From the NCBI GenBank assembly GCA_035315065.1, contig DATFYM010000109.1:1-32870 (forward strand): a stretch of 32,870 bases of DNA. The letters run 5' to 3'. Source of the stretch: DATFYM01 sp035315065 (GTDB taxonomy: Bacteria > Acidobacteriota > Terriglobia > UBA7540). The notes below the pieces were generated by a model. It saw only the letters and a list, made by a program, of their open reading frames with translations, did not search any database and was not told the origin of the DNA. The translations under genes and the position numbers were made by a program. Shown here piece after piece: positions 1 through 6,759 of the stretch; positions within the stretch are counted from its first letter, which is position 1; the number at the start of each line of letters is the position of its first letter.

Positions 1-166
1 AGGGAATAGGGAACAGGGAATAGGAACAGGGAACAGACAAGGGGGAACAGGCAAGAGGGAACAGAGAACAGGGGAAAGGGAAGAGAAGGAGGGTTCGACT
101 GTCTTCCCTGTTCCCTATTCCCTGTTCCCTGTTCCCTTCTTCTTCAATTGCCTATTCCCTTCTTCC
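1..166. repeat. Quasi-palindrome built of GGGAACAG units
   Basis: The left arm (about 1-85) is a degenerate tandem run of GGGAACAG/GGGAATAG. The right arm (about 101-166) is the complementary run CTGTTCCC/CTATTCCC. The two arms could fold into a long imperfect hairpin. The right arm stops exactly where the stop codon of the minus-strand regulator begins at 167. The same unit recurs at 10319-10501. The left end may be cut by the window edge. Confidence 0.85.
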
Positions 167-547
167 TCAGCGCGCGGAGGCGAGCCGCTTGGCGAGCGAG
201 AGAATTACGTCGCGGTCGGCGTCCACGATCTTGTCGGCGTACTTCTTGAGCTTTAGAACGAAGCGCGCGTTGGCCCCCTCGGTGCCTCCCTCTTCAGCCA
301 ATTGTTCGAGGCTGGGGCGAGGAGTGAGGTTGGGAGTCGAGGGCTGATCCTCGCCGGTGTAGAAGAAGCGATAGAAAGGTACGTCCAGTGCCCCCGCAAA
401 TCGCTCCAGAGTTTCGAGTGAAGGGATGGTGTGACCGTTCTCCACCCGGGAAATGTAGCATCGGAGCAGCCCGGTGATTTCCTCGATGTCCCCTTGAGAG
501 AATCCCTTCTGCTCGCGTAATTGACGCAGTCTAGTGCCGATCGGCAT
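167..547 (-). CDS. XRE-family helix-turn-helix transcriptional regulator
   Basis: Encodes 126 residues from ATG 547, chosen because AAGGAGG lies 7 nt upstream; a longer in-frame start at 619 has no comparable site. Residues about 5-62 form a Cro/C1-type HTH: RLRQLREQKGFSQ, then a degenerate recognition region (DIEEITGLLRCYISRVENG), then the family-typical PSLETLERFAGALDVP. The C-terminal half is a charged, mostly helical tail (AKRLASAR end) without a recognised ligand domain, so dimerisation is a guess. It is monocistronic as far as visible. The upstream gap carries a direct repeat of GTGGCCGCAAC (681-691 and 737-747) that could be an operator, but this is only a suggestion. The regulated genes are unknown. 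Confidence 0.88.
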   Translation of the reverse strand: MPIGTRLRQLREQKGFSQGDIEEITGLLRCYISRVENGHTIPSLETLERFAGALDVPFYRFFYTGEDQPSTPNLTPRPSLEQLAEEGGTEGANARFVLKLKKYADKIVDADRDVILSLAKRLASAR

Positions 548-1016
548 CTCGTGTCCTCCTTGATTGCTTCGCTTTAATCGCCGTTTGGCTGCCATAAGGT
601 GTACAGCCGCATCATCCACCCGGATTGCCCAAACGGTCGATAACCCCGCAGGATCATTACTAAAGTACCATAGCTCGGCCGTGGCCGCAACAAGATCGTT
701 CTCCGAGGTCCTTGGTTATCAGGAGGTGTGAAGACGGTGGCCGCAACCAAAAGAAGACCTCAACACAGAGATCACGGAGGCTTCACAGAGACCACAGAGA
801 AGAGAACCGCGGGTTCTGCTCCGTGGCCGCTCGCTTGTTCACGACGAAACCCACTTGCCGGTGCGGGCTCGACCGAGGCTAACCCTTTTGCGCGCTGTTC
901 GTCTTCTCTATGGCCTCTGTAAAGCTCTGCGAACTCTGTGTTGCAGCTCTTCTTTTTCGCGCCCCGCGAAGAAACCCGTAACTAGTGCACAGAGACGCAG
1001 AGAAGGAGACGAACGA
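548..1016. other. Intergenic gap with CACAGAG repeat
   Basis: This gap lies upstream of the XRE gene and downstream of pyrB and holds no gene I can support. It contains the direct repeat GTGGCCGCAAC (681-691, 737-747) and, from about 761, the CACAGAG quasi-palindrome listed separately. Reading frames across it translate repeat sequence with no domain-like pattern. Confidence 0.6.
761..1008. repeat. CACAGAG-unit quasi-palindrome
   Basis: CAACACAGAG at 761-770, followed by further ACAGAGA units, is complemented by CTCTGTGTTG at 934-943, with CTTCTCTATGGCCTCTGT before it. A third copy, CACAGAGACGCAGAGAAGG, lies at about 986-1005 next to the pyrB stop. A single arm of the same unit appears at 32578-32606. 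Confidence 0.75.
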
Positions 1017-1937
1017 CTATCCCAGCACCATGGTCAGCAGCGCCATGCGGACGAAGAGACCATTCTGCGCCTGGCGGAAATAGGCCGCGCGGGGATCGGA
1101 ATCGACCTCGGCGCTGATTTCGTCGAGCCGCGGCAGGGGGTGCATCACGATGGCGTCAGGCCGCATCAAGCCGAGGGTGGCAGCGCTGATTACGTAGACC
1201 CCCCGACACTTTTCGTAGTCAGCAACGCGGTCGCCGAAACGTTCTTTTTGCACTCGTGTCTGGTACACCACGTCGACCATCGGCAGGACCTTATCCAGCG
1301 AGGTCTCTTCGACGCAGGAAACGCGGCGCTCGCGCAGATATTCCATGATGTCTTCTTTCATCTTCAGCAGCGGCGGGGCCACGAAGAACATTTCGATGTC
1401 GCGGTATTTGCTCAGCAAGTAGGCCAGCGAGCGAACGGTGCGGCCCTGTGCCAGATCGCCGACCATGGCGATCTTGAGGCCGTCGATGTGCCCGATTTCT
1501 TTGCGGATGGTGAAGAGGTCGAGCAGCGCCTGGGTAGGGTGCTGGCCCACACCGTCGCCAGCGTTAATCACTGGGACCCCGGAGATAGCGGCGGCGCGCT
1601 TCGCCGCCCCCACCTCGTAATGCCGGATCACAATGACGTCGCAGTAGCCATTGAGAATGCGAATGGTGTCCTCCAGCGTTTCGCCCTTGGAGACCGAAGA
1701 GAATTCGGACGCACTCTCGGTGGAGACAACGTGTCCGCCGAGGCGGTGCATCGCCGTCTCAAAAGAGAAGCGCGTGCGGGTCGAGGACTCGTAAAACAGC
1801 GTGGACATGATACGGTTTTCGTACTGCTTGGTGCCGCCGTGCTTGACCACACTTTCCATCTCGATGGTGGTAACAAAAAGTTCGTCGAGCGTGGCGGTGT
1901 CGAACTGCTGGGCTTCGATGACGTGGTGGAGTTTCAT
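1017..1937 (-). CDS. pyrB: Aspartate carbamoyltransferase catalytic chain
   Basis: Catalyses carbamoyl phosphate + L-aspartate to N-carbamoyl-L-aspartate, the committed step of cytoplasmic de novo pyrimidine synthesis. From ATG 1937 it has 306 residues, the family's usual size. The carbamoyl-phosphate motif SSTRTR is at about 51-56, the mobile-loop lysine in SVSKGET at about 84, HPTQALLDL at about 133-141, the aspartate-domain start MVGDLAQGRTVRS near 160, and VMHPLPRLDEI near 265. An in-frame GTG at 1949 would add MFSA; ATG 1937 is preferred because its N-terminus aligns with E. coli PyrB and GAGGG lies 11 nt upstream. No pyrC, carAB or pyrI partner is adjacent, and no attenuator could be identified. 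Identity is near certain; only the start is open. Confidence 0.96.
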   Translation of the reverse strand: MKLHHVIEAQQFDTATLDELFVTTIEMESVVKHGGTKQYENRIMSTLFYESSTRTRFSFETAMHRLGGHVVSTESASEFSSVSKGETLEDTIRILNGYCDVIVIRHYEVGAAKRAAAISGVPVINAGDGVGQHPTQALLDLFTIRKEIGHIDGLKIAMVGDLAQGRTVRSLAYLLSKYRDIEMFFVAPPLLKMKEDIMEYLRERRVSCVEETSLDKVLPMVDVVYQTRVQKERFGDRVADYEKCRGVYVISAATLGLMRPDAIVMHPLPRLDEISAEVDSDPRAAYFRQAQNGLFVRMALLTMVLG

Positions 1938-1994
1938 GGCGCTAAACACCCTCGGGCCGGAATTGTATCAGGCTTTTTGACGATCAAGGCGCCC

Positions 1995-2076
1995 ATTGTC
2001 CGTGGACCGTTGTCCGTTGCAACTAAAACAGCGATCTTGCTTGTCTTGGCGACTGACCACGGACTACGGACAAACG
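1995..2076. repeat. TTGTCCGTGG-unit inverted repeat
   Basis: The left arm 1995-2023 (TTGTCCGTGGACCGTTGTCCG) pairs with the right arm 2051-2076 (CCACGGACTACGGACAA). It is a short member of the quasi-palindrome class found throughout the window and lies in the gap upstream of pyrB. Confidence 0.75.
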
Positions 2077-2197
2077 TCTGTCTTCATCGTCAAGGCCAAG
2101 TAGAAATTACGCTGGACCCGGCTGTTTTTGCCCGCTATCGGCAATACTTGCCTACTCTGTCCTCTTGGCCGGGTCGAAAACGGCCGATATCAGTAGT

Positions 2198-2213
2198 GGC
2201 AGGCAAGTTGCTT
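2198..2213 (+). promoter_or_regulatory. Candidate sigma-54 promoter
   Basis: TGGCAGGCAAGTTGCT matches the -24/-12 consensus TGGCACG-N4-TTGCW at every fixed position except one (C to G), with correct GG-to-GC spacing. The start of transcription would fall near 2224, leaving a very short 5' leader before the GGAGG at 2226-2230 and ATG at 2237. No enhancer-binding protein is encoded nearby. This is a pattern match only. Confidence 0.35.
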
Positions 2214-2236
2214 GAAAAAGTGCTTGGAGGCAGGAC

Positions 2237-2482
2237 ATGAACTTCGTCGTCACACGAGCTGGGGTCCTGATACACGCGCAAGAGGCGTGGCCGTGCGCAG
2301 TTTGCCGGCCGCAGGACACCGTTGAAAGCGGCGGGGCTTTCCTATGTCTCGACTGCGCTCACCACCTGATCGAGCGCGCAGGCAGGGAACTGGACGACGA
2401 CCGCTCCGGAGTGAGCGAAGTGGCCGACGCGATCGCATTGTTGGAGGGCAAAGCGACTGTGCCGAACTGCACCCTTAATTGA
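2237..2482 (+). CDS. Small zinc-ribbon protein, function unknown
   Basis: Encodes 81 residues from an ATG with GGAGG six nucleotides upstream. Two knuckles, C20-x2-C23 and C37-x2-C40, sit 13 residues apart in WPCAVC...AFLCLDC and resemble a rubredoxin-like or zinc-ribbon site. The rest is acidic and helical (HHLIERAGRELDDDRSG), with no membrane segment or signal peptide. A candidate sigma-54 promoter lies directly upstream. The gene is divergent from pyrB and convergent with the next minus-strand gene, with a hairpin repeat between the stops. I do not recognise the family. A metal-binding regulator or adaptor is possible but unproven, and a chance frame cannot be excluded. The good ribosome site and the spaced cysteine pairs favour a real gene. 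Confidence 0.55.
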   Translation: MNFVVTRAGVLIHAQEAWPCAVCRPQDTVESGGAFLCLDCAHHLIERAGRELDDDRSGVSEVADAIALLEGKATVPNCTLN

Positions 2483-2486
2483 CGAT

Positions 2487-2611
2487 TGCCGAAGAAGAAG
2501 TCAGAAGACAGAAGTCGGGAGTCAGAAGGAAGAGCTGCCAACAATCGAGAGGATCGCTTAAGGACGAGGCTCTTTATTCTGACTCCTGACTCCTGTCTCC
2601 TGACTCCTTCC
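2487..2611. repeat. AGTCAGAAGACAG-unit quasi-palindrome
   Basis: The left arm 2487-2531 carries AGTCAGAAGACAGAAGTC and the right arm 2577-2611 carries GACTCCTGACTCCTGTCTCC. The element lies between two convergent genes and could act as a bidirectional transcript end. The right arm encodes the last ten or so residues of the minus-strand gene that ends at 2574. Confidence 0.85.
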
Positions 2612-2912
2612 TCAAAATCTCCGCCACCACGTCTTTCAACACCCGCCCCTTGTGTTCGGAGCCACGCTCGATCTTGCTGGCCAGTCCGATGCGTTGCACC
2701 ATGATGGTGAACTGGCCAAACTCGCATTCGTGGGGAAGCAGCAAGTAGTCGCTGTTGTAAACCTCCTGGAACCTGATTTCCTTCGCCGCCAGATCGACTT
2801 CCGCTCCGACCACCTGGGCCACCAGTTGATCGTTCTGGTAGATGGCGTCCGCCAGGCGCGGCGCCTGTGGGTCCGCGTGAGATGCCGGAGAAACATTCGT
2901 ATAAGTGCTCAT
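2574..2912 (-). CDS. Conserved-looking hypothetical protein
   Basis: Encodes 112 residues from ATG 2912 (AGGAG five to six nucleotides upstream; a TTG one codon earlier is less likely). The body, about residues 15-100, reads as a compact soluble protein (DAIYQNDQLVAQVVGAEVDLAAKEIRFQEVYNSD, then LLLPHECEFGQFTIMVQRIG). It has no signal peptide, no membrane helix and no motif I can assign. The C-terminus, KESGDRSQESE, is translated from the arm of a hairpin repeat, so the ancestral stop was probably lost when the repeat arrived. It lies downstream of the metallophosphoesterase gene on the same strand, but a 195-bp gap filled with repeats makes co-transcription uncertain. Confidence 0.6.
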   Translation of the reverse strand: MSTYTNVSPASHADPQAPRLADAIYQNDQLVAQVVGAEVDLAAKEIRFQEVYNSDYLLLPHECEFGQFTIMVQRIGLASKIERGSEHKGRVLKDVVAEILRKESGDRSQESE

Positions 2913-2927
2913 CAATACTCCTGAAAA

Positions 2928-3105
2928 AATTATGAATTATGAATGATGAATGAAGAAAAGACAGAAGTCAGAAGACAGGAGTCAGGAGTCAGAATGAAGA
3001 AAGGAAAATCAGGGTACGATTTGTTCATTCTGTCTTCTGGCTCCTGTCTCCCGTCTCCTGTCTTCTCTTAATTCATCATTCATAATTCATCATTCATCAT
3101 TTCTC
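2928..3105. repeat. Nested quasi-palindrome (GAATGAT outside, AGTCAGA inside)
   Basis: Outer arms are GAATTATGAATGATGAATG (2928-2953) and ATTCATCATTCATAATTC (3069-3105). Inner arms are ACAGAAGTCAGAAGACAGG (2960-2998) and TCTGTCTTCTGGCTCCTG (3024-3065). Two different unit types are nested in one hairpin, as if one element inserted into another. It fills the gap between two minus-strand genes. Confidence 0.88.
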
Positions 3106-3106
3106 T

Positions 3107-4477
3107 TCAGACCATGTCGAGGGCGCCATTCCAGGTTTCAAAGTGGCGCCCGCCGCGCTCGCCGTCTTTGAAGAAGGCCAGATAGGTCATGAGCTGGTAA
3201 GGGACGAACTCCTCCTCGTTCGGGTGGCGCTTGGCCAACTCGTGGTAGGGGCGCCAAGTACCCGAGTTGAGATAGATCTGGTCGAGAGTCCCGTCGGGCG
3301 TGACCGAGGACTCGAGCGGCACCAACATGTACTGATGCGTGTGCCCATACACGATCGCGCGCGCCGTGCGGTTCAGAAAAGCCTGCTCGTGGAGGGCGTC
3401 CGTGTAATTGGGCCGGTCGGTGGAGTTAGTCAAGCCGCCCAGTTTGCGCACCAGCTCGCTAAACTCCGAGAAAGAGACCGAGCCGGTCAGCTTCTGCGCC
3501 CATTTCGCCCACTCCACGTGCGGATGAGAATGGACAAACGGAATCTTGAAGAAGTTGCCCGCGACGTGGTTCCACACGTCCTTCACTCTCTTCGCCACCA
3601 CCGGGTCCGGACACGTCTGGCGTACGAGTCCGTCGATCCAGGCCGGTATGTTGGTAAGGGGTCGAACATTGTCGATCTCTTCCAGGCCTTTCACGAAGTC
3701 AGCCGGCGCCTCGGCACAAAGTTGCCGACGCACCTCGGGAGAGAACCGGTCGATCAACTCGATCACCACCGCGTCGCCCAGCGACGACTTGTCGCGGTCC
3801 CCGTCAAAGTTCGCCGCGTCGTAAATGTCGCCGTGGCGGGCGAATACGCGATGGTCAGCGTACTCCCGCTGAAGTCGGGTGAAAACGCTGGATTGGCTGA
3901 ACTCACCCGGATCGTGCGGAAAAGGCAAATTGGCCGGATTATCCAGGTCAATCGCGTCGACGATGGACTGCCGAATCTTGTCATACGCTTCGCCGCGCAC
4001 GTGATAAAACCAGTCGTGGTTGCCCACCATGTAGTACAGGTGAACGTCCACGGGCAGGCGCTCATCCGCGTCGGGATTCCAGCCCACGCCCGTCTTCACC
4101 TTGCCGTCCGCGGTTGCCGGCGGAACGGTGATGGTCTTTCCGTCCTTGAAGCGCTTCAGCCAGGACAGTGAGTCGCGATTGTGCTCGAGGACACCGGCCG
4201 TGATCGCGGCGACCTTTTCGGAGAAGGCTGGGCTTTGCGGATCGTCCCAGGGCCTTACGGTCCCGTTCAGCCATTGGGCGGAGCGAATCACATCGAGGAT
4301 GTCGCCCAGAAGCAGGAGGTGGAGCTCCTTGATGGGTTCGTAGCGTGACCCCGGGCGCCAGGAAGCGTCGTAGGCAAGGTCGCGTAGCCTCTGCGCGAAC
4401 ACACGGAATGCGCCGGCCCGAACGGTGTGGCCGGAAGTCCCATCGGTGAGGTGAGTGTCGCTTATGATCACTAGCAT
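3107..4477 (-). CDS. Calcineurin-like metallophosphoesterase
   Basis: Encodes 456 residues from an ATG preceded by GAGGATTCT. It contains the binuclear-metal signature in order: D7-x-H9 (SDTH), G58-D59 (LLLGDILD), G152-N-H-D155 (GNHDW), H215-G-D (RHGDIYD) and G378-H-T-H381 (YGHTHQYM), followed by LNSGTWRP. These residues define a two-metal phosphatase or phosphodiesterase. A long insertion between the last two motifs (about 220-375) makes it much larger than a minimal domain. No signal peptide is seen, so it is probably cytoplasmic. The substrate is unknown. It is the third gene of a minus-strand series after the GMC fusion and the di-heme cytochrome, but the gaps contain repeats, so an operon is only possible. 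Confidence 0.92.
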   Translation of the reverse strand: MLVIISDTHLTDGTSGHTVRAGAFRVFAQRLRDLAYDASWRPGSRYEPIKELHLLLLGDILDVIRSAQWLNGTVRPWDDPQSPAFSEKVAAITAGVLEHNRDSLSWLKRFKDGKTITVPPATADGKVKTGVGWNPDADERLPVDVHLYYMVGNHDWFYHVRGEAYDKIRQSIVDAIDLDNPANLPFPHDPGEFSQSSVFTRLQREYADHRVFARHGDIYDAANFDGDRDKSSLGDAVVIELIDRFSPEVRRQLCAEAPADFVKGLEEIDNVRPLTNIPAWIDGLVRQTCPDPVVAKRVKDVWNHVAGNFFKIPFVHSHPHVEWAKWAQKLTGSVSFSEFSELVRKLGGLTNSTDRPNYTDALHEQAFLNRTARAIVYGHTHQYMLVPLESSVTPDGTLDQIYLNSGTWRPYHELAKRHPNEEEFVPYQLMTYLAFFKDGERGGRHFETWNGALDMV

Positions 4478-4487
4478 AGAATCCTCG

Positions 4488-4641
<154 letters not shown>

Positions 4642-6507
4642 CTAAAGCGTCTTCATGTACTCGATCAGCGCCCACTTGTCCTTGTCGGTGAGGTCGACGC
4701 CGTAGGTGTGACCGCCGTTTCCATTGCCCGGGAAGCAGGTCTGATATTGGAATCCGATGCGCTCAGGGTCTGCGCCCGTAGTGATGAAGCCCACGTTTTT
4801 AGGGTCGTACACGTCGTACCCGTTGTAAAACACGGGGGGCCGCTTGTCGGGCGCTTGCAGCAGGTCCCAGAGCGTCGGTACCGACCCGTTGTGCAGGTAA
4901 GGCGCGCGTGCCCAAATGCCGTCGAGCGGCGTGTCGGCATAACCGTTCGTCTTGCGATAGGCGTCGAACTTGAACGGTGGGCCAAAATTAATCTCGTGGA
5001 ATTTGTCCACCAGTCCCTGGGTAAACGAATCCAGACGGTGGCGGTCGGTGCCGATCTGGCTGATGTCCGTCACCTGACCCACATTCAACTGGCCGAACTC
5101 GTGGCAGGACGCGCACTGCTGGTCGTAAATCGGCTTACCTTGCGCTGCCAGCGCCTGATCAACCGAGAATGGGTACCGGGCAGGTTTCAGATCGAGCAGA
5201 AAATCGGTGACTCGCTTGAAGTTGTCGGGGATGACGCTTTTCGGAGTGGCGCCCACGGCCATCGCCGCCGCGTAGTTCCGCTCCTGGATACTGTTGTTGT
5301 TTCCGTCCCAGTGCAGCCACAGCCCGATCCTGGGGCGCTGGTTCCAAATCTGCGGCAGATCGACGGTGCCGATGGTGCCGTCGTCGGGCATGTGGTAGAC
5401 GTTGAACTTGGTGGGATTGAAGGTGTCCACGCGGCCGCGGCCCTGCGTCGGGCGTAACTTCTGCCAGGAATATGCCATCTTCTGCTGCAGCAGCCCTTCT
5501 TGCGTTCCGGGGATGATCAAGAATCGGTAGGCCAGGCTCTCGAAAAAGCCCATGGGGTGCACCTGCTCGATCGCCCTGAGCACGTTTTCGGATGTGAATC
5601 GCGGGTCGCTGACGCAGTCGTAAAGAAACCACTGGAAGGATTCCAGGTCGAGCGTGTGGGCGGGCGCGCCTAATACGACCACCGGCTGGCTCGAGCTGGT
5701 GGCGCGGTACGTGCCGGTGTGGCACAGCGAGCAGTTGGCTTCGAGGGCCGGGTAGCCTGCCGTCCGCAGCGAAAAGCCGACCGGAATGTCGTTGCCGGGC
5801 TCAATGATGAAGCCAAAAGACGCCCAGCCGCCCGGTCCGGACAGCTTTTCCGGAAACATGGTCGGCAGCACCTTAAAAATCCAGTAGGGCAGGCGGCTGC
5901 TGGCGGCAAGGCCGATGGCACCGTGCTCGAACTGCTCCGCGTCCGTGGGGTAGGAGGTGTCCGGGACCGTTCGCATCAGGTTGTACCACATTTCGTAGCC
6001 TACCACGCCTCCTACGATCACGAGGACCGCCAGGGCAACCTTGACTGCGGTGCGATGCCACGCCGAAGCGATCGAGCTTCCCAGGCACCGGAACGCTTCT
6101 CCGATGCTGTGGAGCCCAAGCCGCTGTTCGACCGGCAGCGCCATCCGAAGCAGGATGGCCAGAATTACGCCGAAGGTGAGGTCGGAAAAGAAAAACGGCC
6201 GAAAAACGGCGGGCTGGCCAGAAGTGCGCCAGATCCACAGCCAGAAAACGGCAGAGATCAGGCGGGCCAGAACGGTGAGACGGGCGTAGTTGGGATATCG
6301 TGACGGCCGGCGCGACGGAATGTAGAACAGGCACAACGCCACCAGCAGTACTCCGACATTCCTTAGCCAGACGTCCGAAGCCTCAGGCCCCAAGCCGAGT
6401 TGGACCGCCAGAAGGTCCGGCGCGAATATCGCCGGCAGCGCAAAGCAAAGGTTAAAAAGAACTCCGAGCCAGACGACCCGGCCGAACCATTCTTCCGCTG
6501 CAGTCAT
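4642..6507 (-). CDS. Membrane-anchored RoxA-like di-heme cytochrome c
   Basis: Encodes 621 residues from ATG 6507 (AGGAGGGG just upstream). A start at 6663 would translate the adjacent TTTTGGA repeat and is rejected. The N-terminal third has about five hydrophobic helices (roughly 8-28, 48-64, 78-95, 108-124, 154-174), followed by a large domain that should lie outside the membrane. Heme-attachment motifs are C259-S-L-C-H263 and C465-A-S-C-H469. IWARAPYLHNGSVP (about 531-544) is typical of the di-heme peroxidase/RoxA superfamily, as is WLHWDGNNNSIQERN (about 397-411). Family members are peroxidases or oxygenases such as the rubber oxygenase RoxA. RoxA itself lacks this five-helix N-terminus. 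A partnership with the upstream flavoenzyme, for electron transfer or sequential oxidation, is inferred from adjacency. Confidence 0.85.
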   Translation of the reverse strand: MTAAEEWFGRVVWLGVLFNLCFALPAIFAPDLLAVQLGLGPEASDVWLRNVGVLLVALCLFYIPSRRPSRYPNYARLTVLARLISAVFWLWIWRTSGQPAVFRPFFFSDLTFGVILAILLRMALPVEQRLGLHSIGEAFRCLGSSIASAWHRTAVKVALAVLVIVGGVVGYEMWYNLMRTVPDTSYPTDAEQFEHGAIGLAASSRLPYWIFKVLPTMFPEKLSGPGGWASFGFIIEPGNDIPVGFSLRTAGYPALEANCSLCHTGTYRATSSSQPVVVLGAPAHTLDLESFQWFLYDCVSDPRFTSENVLRAIEQVHPMGFFESLAYRFLIIPGTQEGLLQQKMAYSWQKLRPTQGRGRVDTFNPTKFNVYHMPDDGTIGTVDLPQIWNQRPRIGLWLHWDGNNNSIQERNYAAAMAVGATPKSVIPDNFKRVTDFLLDLKPARYPFSVDQALAAQGKPIYDQQCASCHEFGQLNVGQVTDISQIGTDRHRLDSFTQGLVDKFHEINFGPPFKFDAYRKTNGYADTPLDGIWARAPYLHNGSVPTLWDLLQAPDKRPPVFYNGYDVYDPKNVGFITTGADPERIGFQYQTCFPGNGNGGHTYGVDLTDKDKWALIEYMKTL

Positions 6508-6531
6508 TACCCCTCCTGGCTGGTGAATCGC

Positions 6532-6759
6532 GAAGTGTGGAATTTTGGATTTTGGATTTTGGATTGAAGAGAAGACGCGCTGTCCGATCGTCAGTTTCAA
6601 ATTCCGAGATTTCGACCATCGAACCTTGAAACCAAAATCCGAAATTGAGACGAGACGCCCCAAGAAAAATCCGCACTCTCTACAATCGTCTGCTCTTCAA
6701 TCCAAAATCCAAAATCCAAAATTTCCCGCAATTCACCATTCACCATTCACTATTCATTG
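6532..6759. repeat. TTTTGGA-unit quasi-palindrome plus ATTCACC arm
   Basis: The left arm 6532-6571 (GGATTTTGGATTTTGGATTG) pairs with the right arm 6694-6725 (TCCAAAATCCAAAATCC). The interior (6593-6650) holds a second AATTCCGAGATTTCGA-like inverted pair. A separate ATTCACCATTCACCATTC run at 6726-6759 crosses the stop codon of the GMC fusion gene, and its partner arm is not obvious. Confidence 0.83.

Noticed and set aside
728..922. Plus-strand frame with AGGAGG near a GTG start
   Set aside because: The AGGAGG overlaps the start too closely, and the product is translated CACAGAG repeat sequence.
855..2240. Long plus-strand reading frame of 461 codons opposite pyrB
   Set aside because: It is the antisense shadow of the certain pyrB gene plus repeat sequence; the translation has no family pattern.
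3143..4171. 342-codon frame opposite the metallophosphoesterase
   Set aside because: Antisense shadow in GC-rich DNA; all metal-binding motifs are on the minus strand.
6508..6663. N-terminal extension of the cytochrome gene
   Set aside because: It translates the TTTTGGA repeat, whereas ATG 6507 has AGGAGGGG and opens the first membrane helix.
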